Shown here one piece after another: positions 1-5,747 of a stretch of DNA of 11,860 nt. A program made the translations under genes and the position numbers. Each line of letters opens with the position of its first letter. The first letter of the stretch is position 1. This DNA comes from Bacteroidota bacterium (GTDB lineage: Bacteria > Bacteroidota > Bacteroidia > NS11-12g > UBA9320), in assembly GCA_024638525.1 (NCBI GenBank), contig JAHEKB010000019.1:6239-18098 (forward strand). Direction: 5' to 3'. The notes under the pieces were generated by a model that did not search any database, was not told the origin of the DNA, and saw nothing but the letters and a program-made list of their open reading frames with translations.

Positions 1-905
1 CGGGCATGGACGGTGAAATACGATCCTATTATTTCCCGCATCCAGATTCTATGGATTATATCCGTTTTGATACGGCCTATAAGTTTGGTAACAAACCTGT
101 AAACAAGGTATTTTATGGCCCTGGACTGCGCATGATTTTCAGCGGGGACGATGCGGGACAATTTGTGGCTTATGATCTGGTGAAAAAAGTCAATAGAGAC
201 GTCAAGGCAAATGGACCGGTTAACACATTTGCAGTTAGTATTGATCGCATGCACTATTTCATTGCTACCAAGGGAAGCAATGAGATTATTCAGTACAATA
301 TTTTGGGAAAAGAAATCAGAAGGTTTCAAGGACATCAAGCGGAAATAAACGATTTAGAAGTAACTGTAGATCGCAAGTATCTGATTTCAGCATCTTCTGA
401 CAAAACAGTTAAGATATGGAATCTCCAAAGTGGTAAGGTTGCAATCAGTTTGTCCAATCACAGTTGGAATGTGACTGGATTGAGTGTCGATCCGTATTCG
501 CGCTATGTGGCAAGTTGTGGTTTAGATGGAATAATCAACATCTATAGTATTGCCAACGGCAAATTAATCAAGACCATGAGAAATGAAAATGGCCGTTGTA
601 CGGATATTGCATTTAGCCCTGACCTTGAGCATGTAATAGTTGCACTGCATATGGACACACCGGGTGAACAGGGTTATGGAACCAATATTTGGCCCACCGG
701 TCTAGAAAGGCCAACCGCGGCTTCGACCAGTTCCGGAGGTACTCAATCCAAAGCCATGCAAGAAGCGATCAAAAGAGCTCAGGAGAGAAGAAAGAAAAAG
801 GCCAAACAGGCCAAGCCAGCCAAAATGAAAGAGGAGGCAAAAGAAGAATCTTCTGAAACCACTTTAAAGGAAACAGATCAAATCAAGATCAGCGTAGAAG
901 ACTAA
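1..905 (+). CDS. WD40-repeat beta-propeller protein (5' end outside window)
   Basis: Numbering is from the ATG at base 6. The protein is built of WD40-type repeats, roughly residues 36-60, 70-110, 112-152 and 154-194, with a fifth partial one near 196-214. The clearest is at 128-140, where SASSDKTVKIWNL matches the canonical strand d ending. A low-complexity Lys/Glu/Ala-rich tail, probably helical, spans about 245-299. The frame is open at bases 3-5 (a Gly codon) and the ATG falls mid-blade, so this is almost certainly the 3' part of a longer gene, since a propeller usually needs about seven blades. Such proteins are protein-interaction scaffolds; no enzymatic function can be assigned. The stop shares one base with the ATG of the RidA gene (TAATG), implying co-translation. 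The WD40 assignment is firm; the cellular role is unknown. Confidence 0.88.
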   Translation, partial: GMDGEIRSYYFPHPDSMDYIRFDTAYKFGNKPVNKVFYGPGLRMIFSGDDAGQFVAYDLVKKVNRDVKANGPVNTFAVSIDRMHYFIATKGSNEIIQYNILGKEIRRFQGHQAEINDLEVTVDRKYLISASSDKTVKIWNLQSGKVAISLSNHSWNVTGLSVDPYSRYVASCGLDGIINIYSIANGKLIKTMRNENGRCTDIAFSPDLEHVIVALHMDTPGEQGYGTNIWPTGLERPTAASTSSGGTQSKAMQEAIKRAQERRKKKAKQAKPAKMKEEAKEESSETTLKETDQIKISVED

Positions 906-1318
906 TGAATAAAGGAATTGACAGTAGCAAAGCGCCAGAACCCGTGGGGCTCTATCCCCATGCGAGGAAAGTTGGTGCGCTCCTATTTCTCAGCGGTGTT
1001 GGTCCGCGCGAAAGAGGAACTAAAAAGATACCAGGTGTGGAATTAAATCAAGACGGTACTATAGCCGCATATGATATCGAAGCTCAATGCCATTCAGTTT
1101 TCCGGAATATCAGATACATATTGGAAGACGCTGGCAGCAGCTGGGATAAGATTGTAGATGTCACGGTCTTTCTAACCAATATGAAAGACGACTTTAAGAC
1201 CTACAACCGCATTTACGCGGAATATTTCAAAGACAACCAACCCTGCAGAACCACGGTTGAGATCAATTGTCTACCCACTCCTATTGGTATTGAATTAAAA
1301 GTCATCGCAACCGTTTAA
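905..1318 (+). CDS. RidA/YjgF-family enamine/imine deaminase, 2-aminomuconate-deaminase-like
   Basis: At 137 residues this is the normal size for a RidA (YjgF/YER057c/UK114) subunit, a trimeric cytosolic enzyme with active sites at subunit interfaces. The PVGLYPH stretch (13-19) corresponds to the family's N-terminal motif. The substrate-carboxylate-binding arginine is kept as Arg115 in CRTTVEI, and the Glu of the C-terminal strand is Glu130 in GIELKVIA. Family members hydrolyse reactive enamines and imines such as 2-aminoacrylate. The YPH...R.G..LF.SG opening, the GVE insert near 44-46 and the NIR.IL segment (68-73) look more like the 2-aminomuconate deaminase branch of tryptophan/kynurenine degradation than E. 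coli RidA. No other kynurenine-pathway gene is visible, so the substrate is open. The start overlaps the WD40 stop by one base and the two are probably co-translated. Confidence 0.9.
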   Translation: MNKGIDSSKAPEPVGLYPHARKVGALLFLSGVGPRERGTKKIPGVELNQDGTIAAYDIEAQCHSVFRNIRYILEDAGSSWDKIVDVTVFLTNMKDDFKTYNRIYAEYFKDNQPCRTTVEINCLPTPIGIELKVIATV

Positions 1319-1383
1319 TAAACAAACACACTCTCCAAGCCTGATAAATAGCTATATTTGGTTTATTTTATAAACTTGTTTAT
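1318..1383. repeat. Cluster of four ATAAAC/GTTTAT hexamers (operator-like)
   Basis: The hexamer ATAAAC occurs at 1318-1323 and 1370-1375, and its complement GTTTAT at 1361-1366 and 1378-1383. The inner pair forms a palindrome, GTTTAT-ttt-ATAAAC (1361-1375). The outer pair belongs to a 9-base inverted repeat, AATAAACAA (1317-1325) and TTGTTTATT (1376-1384). The inner palindrome lies inside the spacer of the proposed promoter. It could be an operator, perhaps for the winged-helix protein encoded at 1940-2221. It could instead be an AT-rich terminator hairpin for the RidA gene, since T-rich sequence follows. The repeats are visible directly; the function is inferred. Confidence 0.45.
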
Positions 1384-1388
1384 TTTTG
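1357..1388 (+). promoter_or_regulatory. Bacteroidota-type promoter (TTTG-N20-TATTTTTG) before the membrane-protein gene
   Basis: TTTG at 1357-1360 and TATTTTTG at 1381-1388 match the Bacteroidota primary sigma consensus TTTG / TAnnTTTG with a 20-base spacer. The -7 box ends 4 nt before the ATG at 1393, so transcription would begin at or next to the start codon (leaderless). A second -7-like box, TATATTTG, lies at 1353-1360 with no clear -33 partner. It would give a leader of about 25 nt. Confidence 0.55.
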
Positions 1389-1392
1389 TCTC

Positions 1393-1947
1393 ATGAAAGC
1401 AGAAAAAAGCATAGAAATCATTGAAAAAATGCTTGTGGAAAGTCAGGCTTCCCTAATTAAAAATTCCTTCTTTTTCATTCTTTGGGGCATCCTTATGTCA
1501 ATTGCAGGTCTAATAGAGTTTTTCACCTTTAACCAATCTATGTATTGGCTAGTTTGGCCTATCGCAGGTACTGTCGGGGGAATTATTTCAGCGGTTTATG
1601 GTTCGCGTGAAAACAAACGCACACAAATCATTCACTATGGAGATAAGATGATGAAATATGTTTGGGGAGGCTTTGTACTTGCTCTCGTGCTCAGTGTATT
1701 CTTCTCTGTTTACCATAGAATATCGCCTGCTCCCATTATTATGATCTTGGCAGCATATGCAACATTTATAAGCGGTGGTATAAGCAAGTTGAATGCACTA
1801 ATTTACGGCTCCTTTGCACTGGCAATTGGAGCGGTGCTGAGTGGTTTCTTGATATCCACAGAATACCATGGTCTAGTATTTGCCATAGCTATTCTCTTGG
1901 GTTATGTTTACCCCGGAATAGTGCTGAACCGCCGAGAGAATGGCTAA
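1393..1947 (+). CDS. Six-helix integral membrane protein of unknown function
   Basis: This 184-residue protein has a short charged N-terminal helix (1-22) and about six hydrophobic segments near 25-46, 50-70, 88-108, 112-131, 134-154 and 159-178. A basic loop (SRENKR, 71-76) follows helix 2 and the tail is NRRENG. There is no signal peptide, and no catalytic or transport motif that I recognise. It overlaps the next gene, a winged-helix regulator, by 8 bases, so the two are one translational unit. Small membrane proteins paired with small winged-helix regulators are common in this phylum, and the membrane partner often senses or is controlled by the regulator; whether that holds here is inference. 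No Shine-Dalgarno is seen, and a -7 box ends 4 nt upstream. The start is the first ATG after that box. Confidence 0.85.
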   Translation: MKAEKSIEIIEKMLVESQASLIKNSFFFILWGILMSIAGLIEFFTFNQSMYWLVWPIAGTVGGIISAVYGSRENKRTQIIHYGDKMMKYVWGGFVLALVLSVFFSVYHRISPAPIIMILAAYATFISGGISKLNALIYGSFALAIGAVLSGFLISTEYHGLVFAIAILLGYVYPGIVLNRRENG

Positions 1948-2221
1948 ACTTAACCCATTACTTCATCAGGAATTGAGGCTGGCAATTGTCAGCTTTCTGG
2001 CTAGTGTTGAAAAGGCCGATTTTAAAAAATTGATGGAAGTTACCGAAGCTAGCAAAGGAAATCTCAGCGTTCAACTTTCAAAATTAGAACAGGCCAAATA
2101 CATTGAGATTACCAAGTCATTCAAGGGAAAGTACCCTCATACCAGCTGCAGCCTCACTAAAAATGGCGGTAAAGCTCTAAAAGTGTACATTTCTCAACTC
2201 AGAGAAATGCTCGATCTATAG
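1940..2221 (+). CDS. Small winged-helix transcriptional regulator (HTH_27/PF13601-like)
   Basis: The protein has 93 residues and is a single winged-helix domain. The N-terminal helix LNPLLHQELRLAIVSFL (4-20) leads into a helix-turn-helix at about 28-57, where EASKGNLSVQLSKLEQAKYI is the recognition-helix region. A basic wing (about 58-72, KSFKGKYPHTSCS) and a C-terminal helix (75-91) that probably dimerises follow. The layout fits the stand-alone winged-helix family PF13601, relatives of MarR/ArsR regulators that bind DNA as dimers. There is no metal-binding Cys/His cluster and no separate effector domain. It overlaps the membrane-protein gene by 8 bases and probably controls its own operon, perhaps through the palindrome at 1361-1375. 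Its 3' end overlaps that of convergent dapA by 23 bases. Confidence 0.88.
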   Translation: MAKLNPLLHQELRLAIVSFLASVEKADFKKLMEVTEASKGNLSVQLSKLEQAKYIEITKSFKGKYPHTSCSLTKNGGKALKVYISQLREMLDL

Positions 2222-3065
2222 CTTCTTGGGTCTGCACATTAACTTGGCAAACGGGCAAACGAAAATAGTTTTCACAGATTCCCATTTTTGATAAGAGGTA
2301 TTTCACCCCCCCTGGGTTGCCGTCCATAAAAATCGATGAGATCATTGGAAGCAATTGCTCATGGATTTTGCGTGCTTCTTCGAATTTTCCATTCAGAGCC
2401 AATTGCACCATCTTGCCATACTCCTTGGGATATGCATTTCCAATAACGGAGATCACTCCTTCCATTCCAATCGAGATATAAGGCAAGGTCAAATTATCGT
2501 CTCCGCTGACCACGCTAAAATCATCTGCTTTGTTTCTAAGAATCTCCATAACAATCTCAAAGCTTCCACTGGCCTCTTTGGTGGCAACTATACTCGGTAG
2601 TTCTGATATTCTCAAAGTGGTTTCCGCACTGACCGTCGAACCTGTCCTGCCCGGAACATTATACATGATTACAGGCAGAGGGCTATGATCAGAAATTGCC
2701 TTATAATGTCTAAATATCCCTTCCTGATTCGGCTTGTTGTAGTAGGGGCTCACACTGAGGATTCCATCTACCCCGTCTAGATTGGTGGTACTTAGACGCT
2801 CAACTACTGCAGCGGTATTGTTGCCTCCGATTCCAAAGACTATGGGTTTATTGCCATTGTTCTCCTCCTGGATAGTGGCCAAGACTTCTGCTTGCTCTGA
2901 AATGGAAATGCTTGGGTTCTCACCTGTAGTGCCCATGACAACCAGATAATCTGCCCCGCCATCAATAAGATGCCTGCTAAGCTTTACCAAAGACCCCTTA
3001 TCCAAAGATCCATCCTCCTTAAACGGCGTGACCATGGCCACACCCATGCCTTTAAATTTATTCAT
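2199..3065 (-). CDS. dapA: 4-hydroxy-tetrahydrodipicolinate synthase
   Basis: DapA condenses pyruvate with L-aspartate-4-semialdehyde in the cytosol, the first committed step to diaminopimelate and lysine. The 288-residue length and single TIM barrel are typical. Active-site residues are in place: the GTTGE motif (Thr46, Thr47), Tyr108 in SPYYN, Tyr135 and Arg140 in YNVPGRTG, and the Schiff-base Lys163 in VATKEASG. GMEGVISV (200-207) is the conserved C-terminal barrel motif. It is the last gene of the ligA-DUF6913-dapA cluster. Its ATG overlaps the upstream TGA by 4 bases (ATGA), so translation is probably coupled. No feedback-regulation feature can be judged from sequence alone. Its stop lies inside the 3' end of the opposite-strand regulator gene, an unusual convergent overlap. 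Confidence 0.97.
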   Translation of the reverse strand: MNKFKGMGVAMVTPFKEDGSLDKGSLVKLSRHLIDGGADYLVVMGTTGENPSISISEQAEVLATIQEENNGNKPIVFGIGGNNTAAVVERLSTTNLDGVDGILSVSPYYNKPNQEGIFRHYKAISDHSPLPVIMYNVPGRTGSTVSAETTLRISELPSIVATKEASGSFEIVMEILRNKADDFSVVSGDDNLTLPYISIGMEGVISVIGNAYPKEYGKMVQLALNGKFEEARKIHEQLLPMISSIFMDGNPGGVKYLLSKMGICENYFRLPVCQVNVQTQEAIDRAFL

Positions 3066-3580
3066 TTTCCTACGTATTCTTTCATGCTTTCAAAAAGTTC
3101 AGCGCCCGATCCAGCTTTGGTCTTCACCATAAAATCTTGGCTGAACAAATAAGTATCCATATGCATTCCCAACCTTGTTTTGGCTTGAGAATAAGTGCTC
3201 ACCGCTTGCAATACCATATCACCCTTTACATCTAAGTTTATCAGATAATCGTAGTCTGTTGTGATAAAACGACTTAGTGTGTTGGGCATGGGCAACCTCC
3301 AAAATGAAAGCTGCTCTTTGCAGAAGTACATATGCTTGTAATTCGGAGTGTACTCATGGGTAAGTTCTTTTTCATTCAGGTAACCCAAGGTAGTAACTGA
3401 TTTGCCATGCTCTTCAAAAAAGTCAATAATCTTGCGAACCTCTTTCCAGTTCATCTCGTCTACATCGTACAAAATGGCCACCGTCCTAATCTCTTTCAAT
3501 GGCCTCAAGGAACCCTCGCGCTGGGCCTGTTTAAATCCTTTGAGTTTTCTATACGCTATCTTCTCTTTGATGGCTCCCAA
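3062..3580 (-). CDS. DUF6913-like hypothetical protein between ligA and dapA
   Basis: The function is unknown. This 172-residue, probably cytosolic protein has a basic amphipathic N-terminus (1-30), a beta-alpha core starting RTVAILYDVDEMNWKEVRKI (32-51), and the family-typical segment near 109-138, YDYLINLDVKGD followed by a helix ending AKTRLG. I recognise it as the Bacteroidota-specific family annotated DUF6913 that often sits next to dapA. No catalytic motif is evident. The only usable start is TTG at 3578-3580: no ATG lies between it and the in-frame stop inside the ligA 3' end, and the conserved N-terminus begins right there. A -7 box (TAATTTTG, 3593 to 3586) ends 5 nt upstream. The gap to ligA is 23 nt, and the 3' end overlaps dapA by 4 bases. 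Confidence 0.85.
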   Translation of the reverse strand: MGAIKEKIAYRKLKGFKQAQREGSLRPLKEIRTVAILYDVDEMNWKEVRKIIDFFEEHGKSVTTLGYLNEKELTHEYTPNYKHMYFCKEQLSFWRLPMPNTLSRFITTDYDYLINLDVKGDMVLQAVSTYSQAKTRLGMHMDTYLFSQDFMVKTKAGSGAELFESMKEYVGK

Positions 3581-3585
3581 TAGAG

Positions 3586-3617
3586 CAAAATTAAAGTTTG
3601 CGCTCAGTTCTGATCAA
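3586..3617 (-). promoter_or_regulatory. Candidate internal promoter TTG-N21-TAATTTTG before the DUF6913 gene
   Basis: On the minus strand, TTG (3617 to 3615) is followed after 21 bases by TAATTTTG (3593 to 3586). This fits the relaxed Bacteroidota consensus TTG-N17-23-TAnnTTTG. The -33 part lies in the last codons of ligA, and the -7 box ends 5 nt before the TTG start codon. It could give dapA and its upstream partner a transcript independent of ligA, probably leaderless. The match is by eye only. Confidence 0.42.
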
Positions 3618-5646
3618 TGAGCTCCAAGAAAGTATCTTCATCCATGATCTGGACACCGAGATCTTCTGCCTTTGCTTTCTTAGCTGGACCCATATTCTCG
3701 CCAGCCAGTAGAATATCTGTATTCTTCGAAATAGAGCTGACATTAGATCCCCCATGATCTTCTATCATGGCCTTTATTTCATTGCGACCATACTTCTGAA
3801 AGACACCACTGACAACAATTTTCTTGCCTTCCAGAGCATTTGAACTCAACTCTTTTTCTTCGATTACAAAGTTCAAACCCGCTTCTTTCAGCAAGGCTAT
3901 CTCATCTTGGTTCTCTTGCTTTGAAAAATACTCCAGCACACTTTGTGCTATCTTATCTCCTATCTCATTGATTCCTACCAATTCTTCCATACTCGACGAG
4001 CTCAATTGATCGATATTTTTAAAATGTCTCGCCAACTTCTTAGCTACAGTCTCACCAACATGGCGAATACCCAAGGCAAAGAGTACTTTTTCAAAAATTT
4101 GTTTCTTGGATTGCTCAATTCCATTTAGAATATTCTCTACGCTCTTCTTTTGCAGACTGACCAAGCGCTCTTCTAAGGTATCCTCATTGACAATACTCTT
4201 GGACAAACCCAAGAGATCATCGCTTTTCAGTTGGTACAAATCTGAAGGCCTTTTTAACAGACCCTTAGAGAATAAGAGGTCAACTTTTCCTTCGCCAAGG
4301 CTATCAATATCCATGGCTTTCCTTCCGATAAAATGCTCAATTCTTCCTTTTATCTGCGGGGGACATGATTCTCGATTGGGGCAATAGTGGGCCGCTTCTC
4401 CCTCGGTTCGAACTAATGGGGTAGAGCATTCAGGGCAGAGAGCAATAAATTCAGTCGGATGATCTGCTCTGTCCGCAGCTTGATGATCTACATCTACAAT
4501 TTTGGGTATTATCTCCCCGCCTTTCTCTACAAAGACTGTATCTCCAATTCTTACATCCAGATCAGCAATTACATCTGCATTATGCAAACTAGCTCGTTTA
4601 ACCGTGGTTCCAAGTAGTGACACAGCTTGGAGATTAGCAACCGGGGTGACTGCCCCTGTCCTGCCGACCTGATAACTAATGCTCAGTAATTTTGTGCTGA
4701 CCCGCTCGGTTTCAAACTTAAAAGCTATGGCCCATCGGGGCGACTTTGCCGTAAAACCCAACTCATCTTGCTGCCTAATGTTATTTAACTTTACTACCAC
4801 TCCGTCAATCTCATAGCTCAAGTCTTTTCTCTTCTCATCCCAGCTATCGATGAAATTCCAGACTTCATCTATGGTGTTACAGGTTCTACTTTCAGAGGAT
4901 ACAGGCAATCCCAAAGATTGTATCAAATCAAGAGATTCCATGTGGCTGTGCACTACACCACCTTCGTCTACCAATTGGTATAAAAAAATGTCTAATGGTC
5001 TTTTAGCCACTTCTGACGATTCCTGCATTTTTAATGTCCCCGCCGCAGTATTCCTAGGATTGGCAAATCCACTCAAGCCTGCTTTGAGTCGTTGTTCATT
5101 CAGCCGCTTAAATGCCGCTTTATGCATAAATATCTCTCCTCGCACCTCAACTTTCTCAGGAAATGGCGACTTGAGTTGATGAGGAATTCTATTGATGGTT
5201 TTCACATTGGCCGTTACTTCATCACCTTTTGTTCCATCTCCACGCGTAATCGCCCGAAGCAATTTACCTTGTTCATAGATTAAGGCTATGGCCAATCCGT
5301 CGAATTTCAACTCGGCTACATATTCATACTTTTCGCCTCCAAGTCCTCTGTTTACCCTTTCATCAAAATCAAACAGCTCTTCTTTACTATACGTATTGCT
5401 CAATGATAACATCGGCGTGGAATGGGTCACCGTTGTAAAATTGGAAGTAATTTCACCCCCTACTTTCTTGGTGGGGGAATCAGGGTCTGCAAACTGTGGG
5501 TAAGCCAGTTCCAGCTGCTCAAGTTCTTTCAGTTTTTGATCAAACTCACGGTCACTGATACTGGGTTGAGCCAGTACATAGTATTTGTAATTGTGATCTT
5601 TTAACTCTTCTGTGAGTCGTCTAATGCTCTCCTTTACTTCGGACAC
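3604..5646 (-). CDS. ligA: NAD-dependent DNA ligase LigA
   Basis: LigA seals nicks in DNA replication and repair using NAD+. The protein has 680 residues, normal for the family, with all domains in order. An Ia domain (KYYVLAQPSISDREFD, 21-36) that binds NMN comes first. The adenylation domain follows with KFDG (114-117), Lys114 being the nucleophile, then RGD at 135-137, EVRGE (167-171) and DGVVVK (281-286). Next are an OB fold, a four-cysteine zinc finger (Cys404, Cys407, Cys422, Cys428), helix-hairpin-helix repeats (including 526-537) and a C-terminal BRCT domain (about 604-680). The start must be GTG at 5644-5646: an in-frame TGA lies at 5650-5652 and the next Met is residue 79, past essential sequence. 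It heads the ligA-DUF6913-dapA cluster and is divergent from the outer-membrane protein gene. Confidence 0.98.
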   Translation of the reverse strand: MSEVKESIRRLTEELKDHNYKYYVLAQPSISDREFDQKLKELEQLELAYPQFADPDSPTKKVGGEITSNFTTVTHSTPMLSLSNTYSKEELFDFDERVNRGLGGEKYEYVAELKFDGLAIALIYEQGKLLRAITRGDGTKGDEVTANVKTINRIPHQLKSPFPEKVEVRGEIFMHKAAFKRLNEQRLKAGLSGFANPRNTAAGTLKMQESSEVAKRPLDIFLYQLVDEGGVVHSHMESLDLIQSLGLPVSSESRTCNTIDEVWNFIDSWDEKRKDLSYEIDGVVVKLNNIRQQDELGFTAKSPRWAIAFKFETERVSTKLLSISYQVGRTGAVTPVANLQAVSLLGTTVKRASLHNADVIADLDVRIGDTVFVEKGGEIIPKIVDVDHQAADRADHPTEFIALCPECSTPLVRTEGEAAHYCPNRESCPPQIKGRIEHFIGRKAMDIDSLGEGKVDLLFSKGLLKRPSDLYQLKSDDLLGLSKSIVNEDTLEERLVSLQKKSVENILNGIEQSKKQIFEKVLFALGIRHVGETVAKKLARHFKNIDQLSSSSMEELVGINEIGDKIAQSVLEYFSKQENQDEIALLKEAGLNFVIEEKELSSNALEGKKIVVSGVFQKYGRNEIKAMIEDHGGSNVSSISKNTDILLAGENMGPAKKAKAEDLGVQIMDEDTFLELIDQN

Positions 5647-5650
5647 GGCT

Positions 5651-5658
5651 CAAATATA
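5651..5658 (-). promoter_or_regulatory. -7 box TATATTTG directly upstream of ligA
   Basis: TATATTTG on the minus strand (5658 to 5651) is an exact TAnnTTTG match and ends 4 nt before the GTG start, so the ligA mRNA may be leaderless. I found no TTG at the expected -33 distance, which weakens the call. The surrounding 10-mer GCTATATTTG is identical to one at 1351-1360 upstream of the membrane-protein gene. Confidence 0.4.
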
Positions 5659-5733
5659 GCTTTGGCAGTGCACAGAATCCACTATATAGTACAATGATCC
5701 AGGCCTCAGGAAACTTTGAGCTAGTGAATGAAT

Positions 5734-5741
5734 TAACTTTG
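5734..5741 (+). promoter_or_regulatory. -7 box TAACTTTG upstream of the outer-membrane protein gene
   Basis: TAACTTTG (5734-5741) matches TAnnTTTG and ends 6 nt before the ATG at 5748. A TTTG lies at 5715-5718, but the 15-base spacing is shorter than the usual 17-23. If real, transcription would start at about the ATG. That supports 5748 over the upstream in-frame ATG at 5694 as the true start. Confidence 0.38.
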
Positions 5742-5747
5742 AAATCC

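Noticed and set aside
6..8. ATG at base 6 as the true start of the WD40 gene
   Set aside because: The frame is open before it and it falls inside a repeat, leaving too few blades. The gene most likely starts upstream of the window.
4850..5179. 109-codon plus-strand open frame antisense to ligA
   Set aside because: It lies within the conserved adenylation-domain coding region and has no promoter or motif.
5694..5747. Upstream in-frame ATG at 5694 as the start of the outer-membrane protein
   Set aside because: It would place 18 non-hydrophobic residues before a perfectly formed signal peptide. The ATG at 5748 gives a normal export signal and follows a -7 box.
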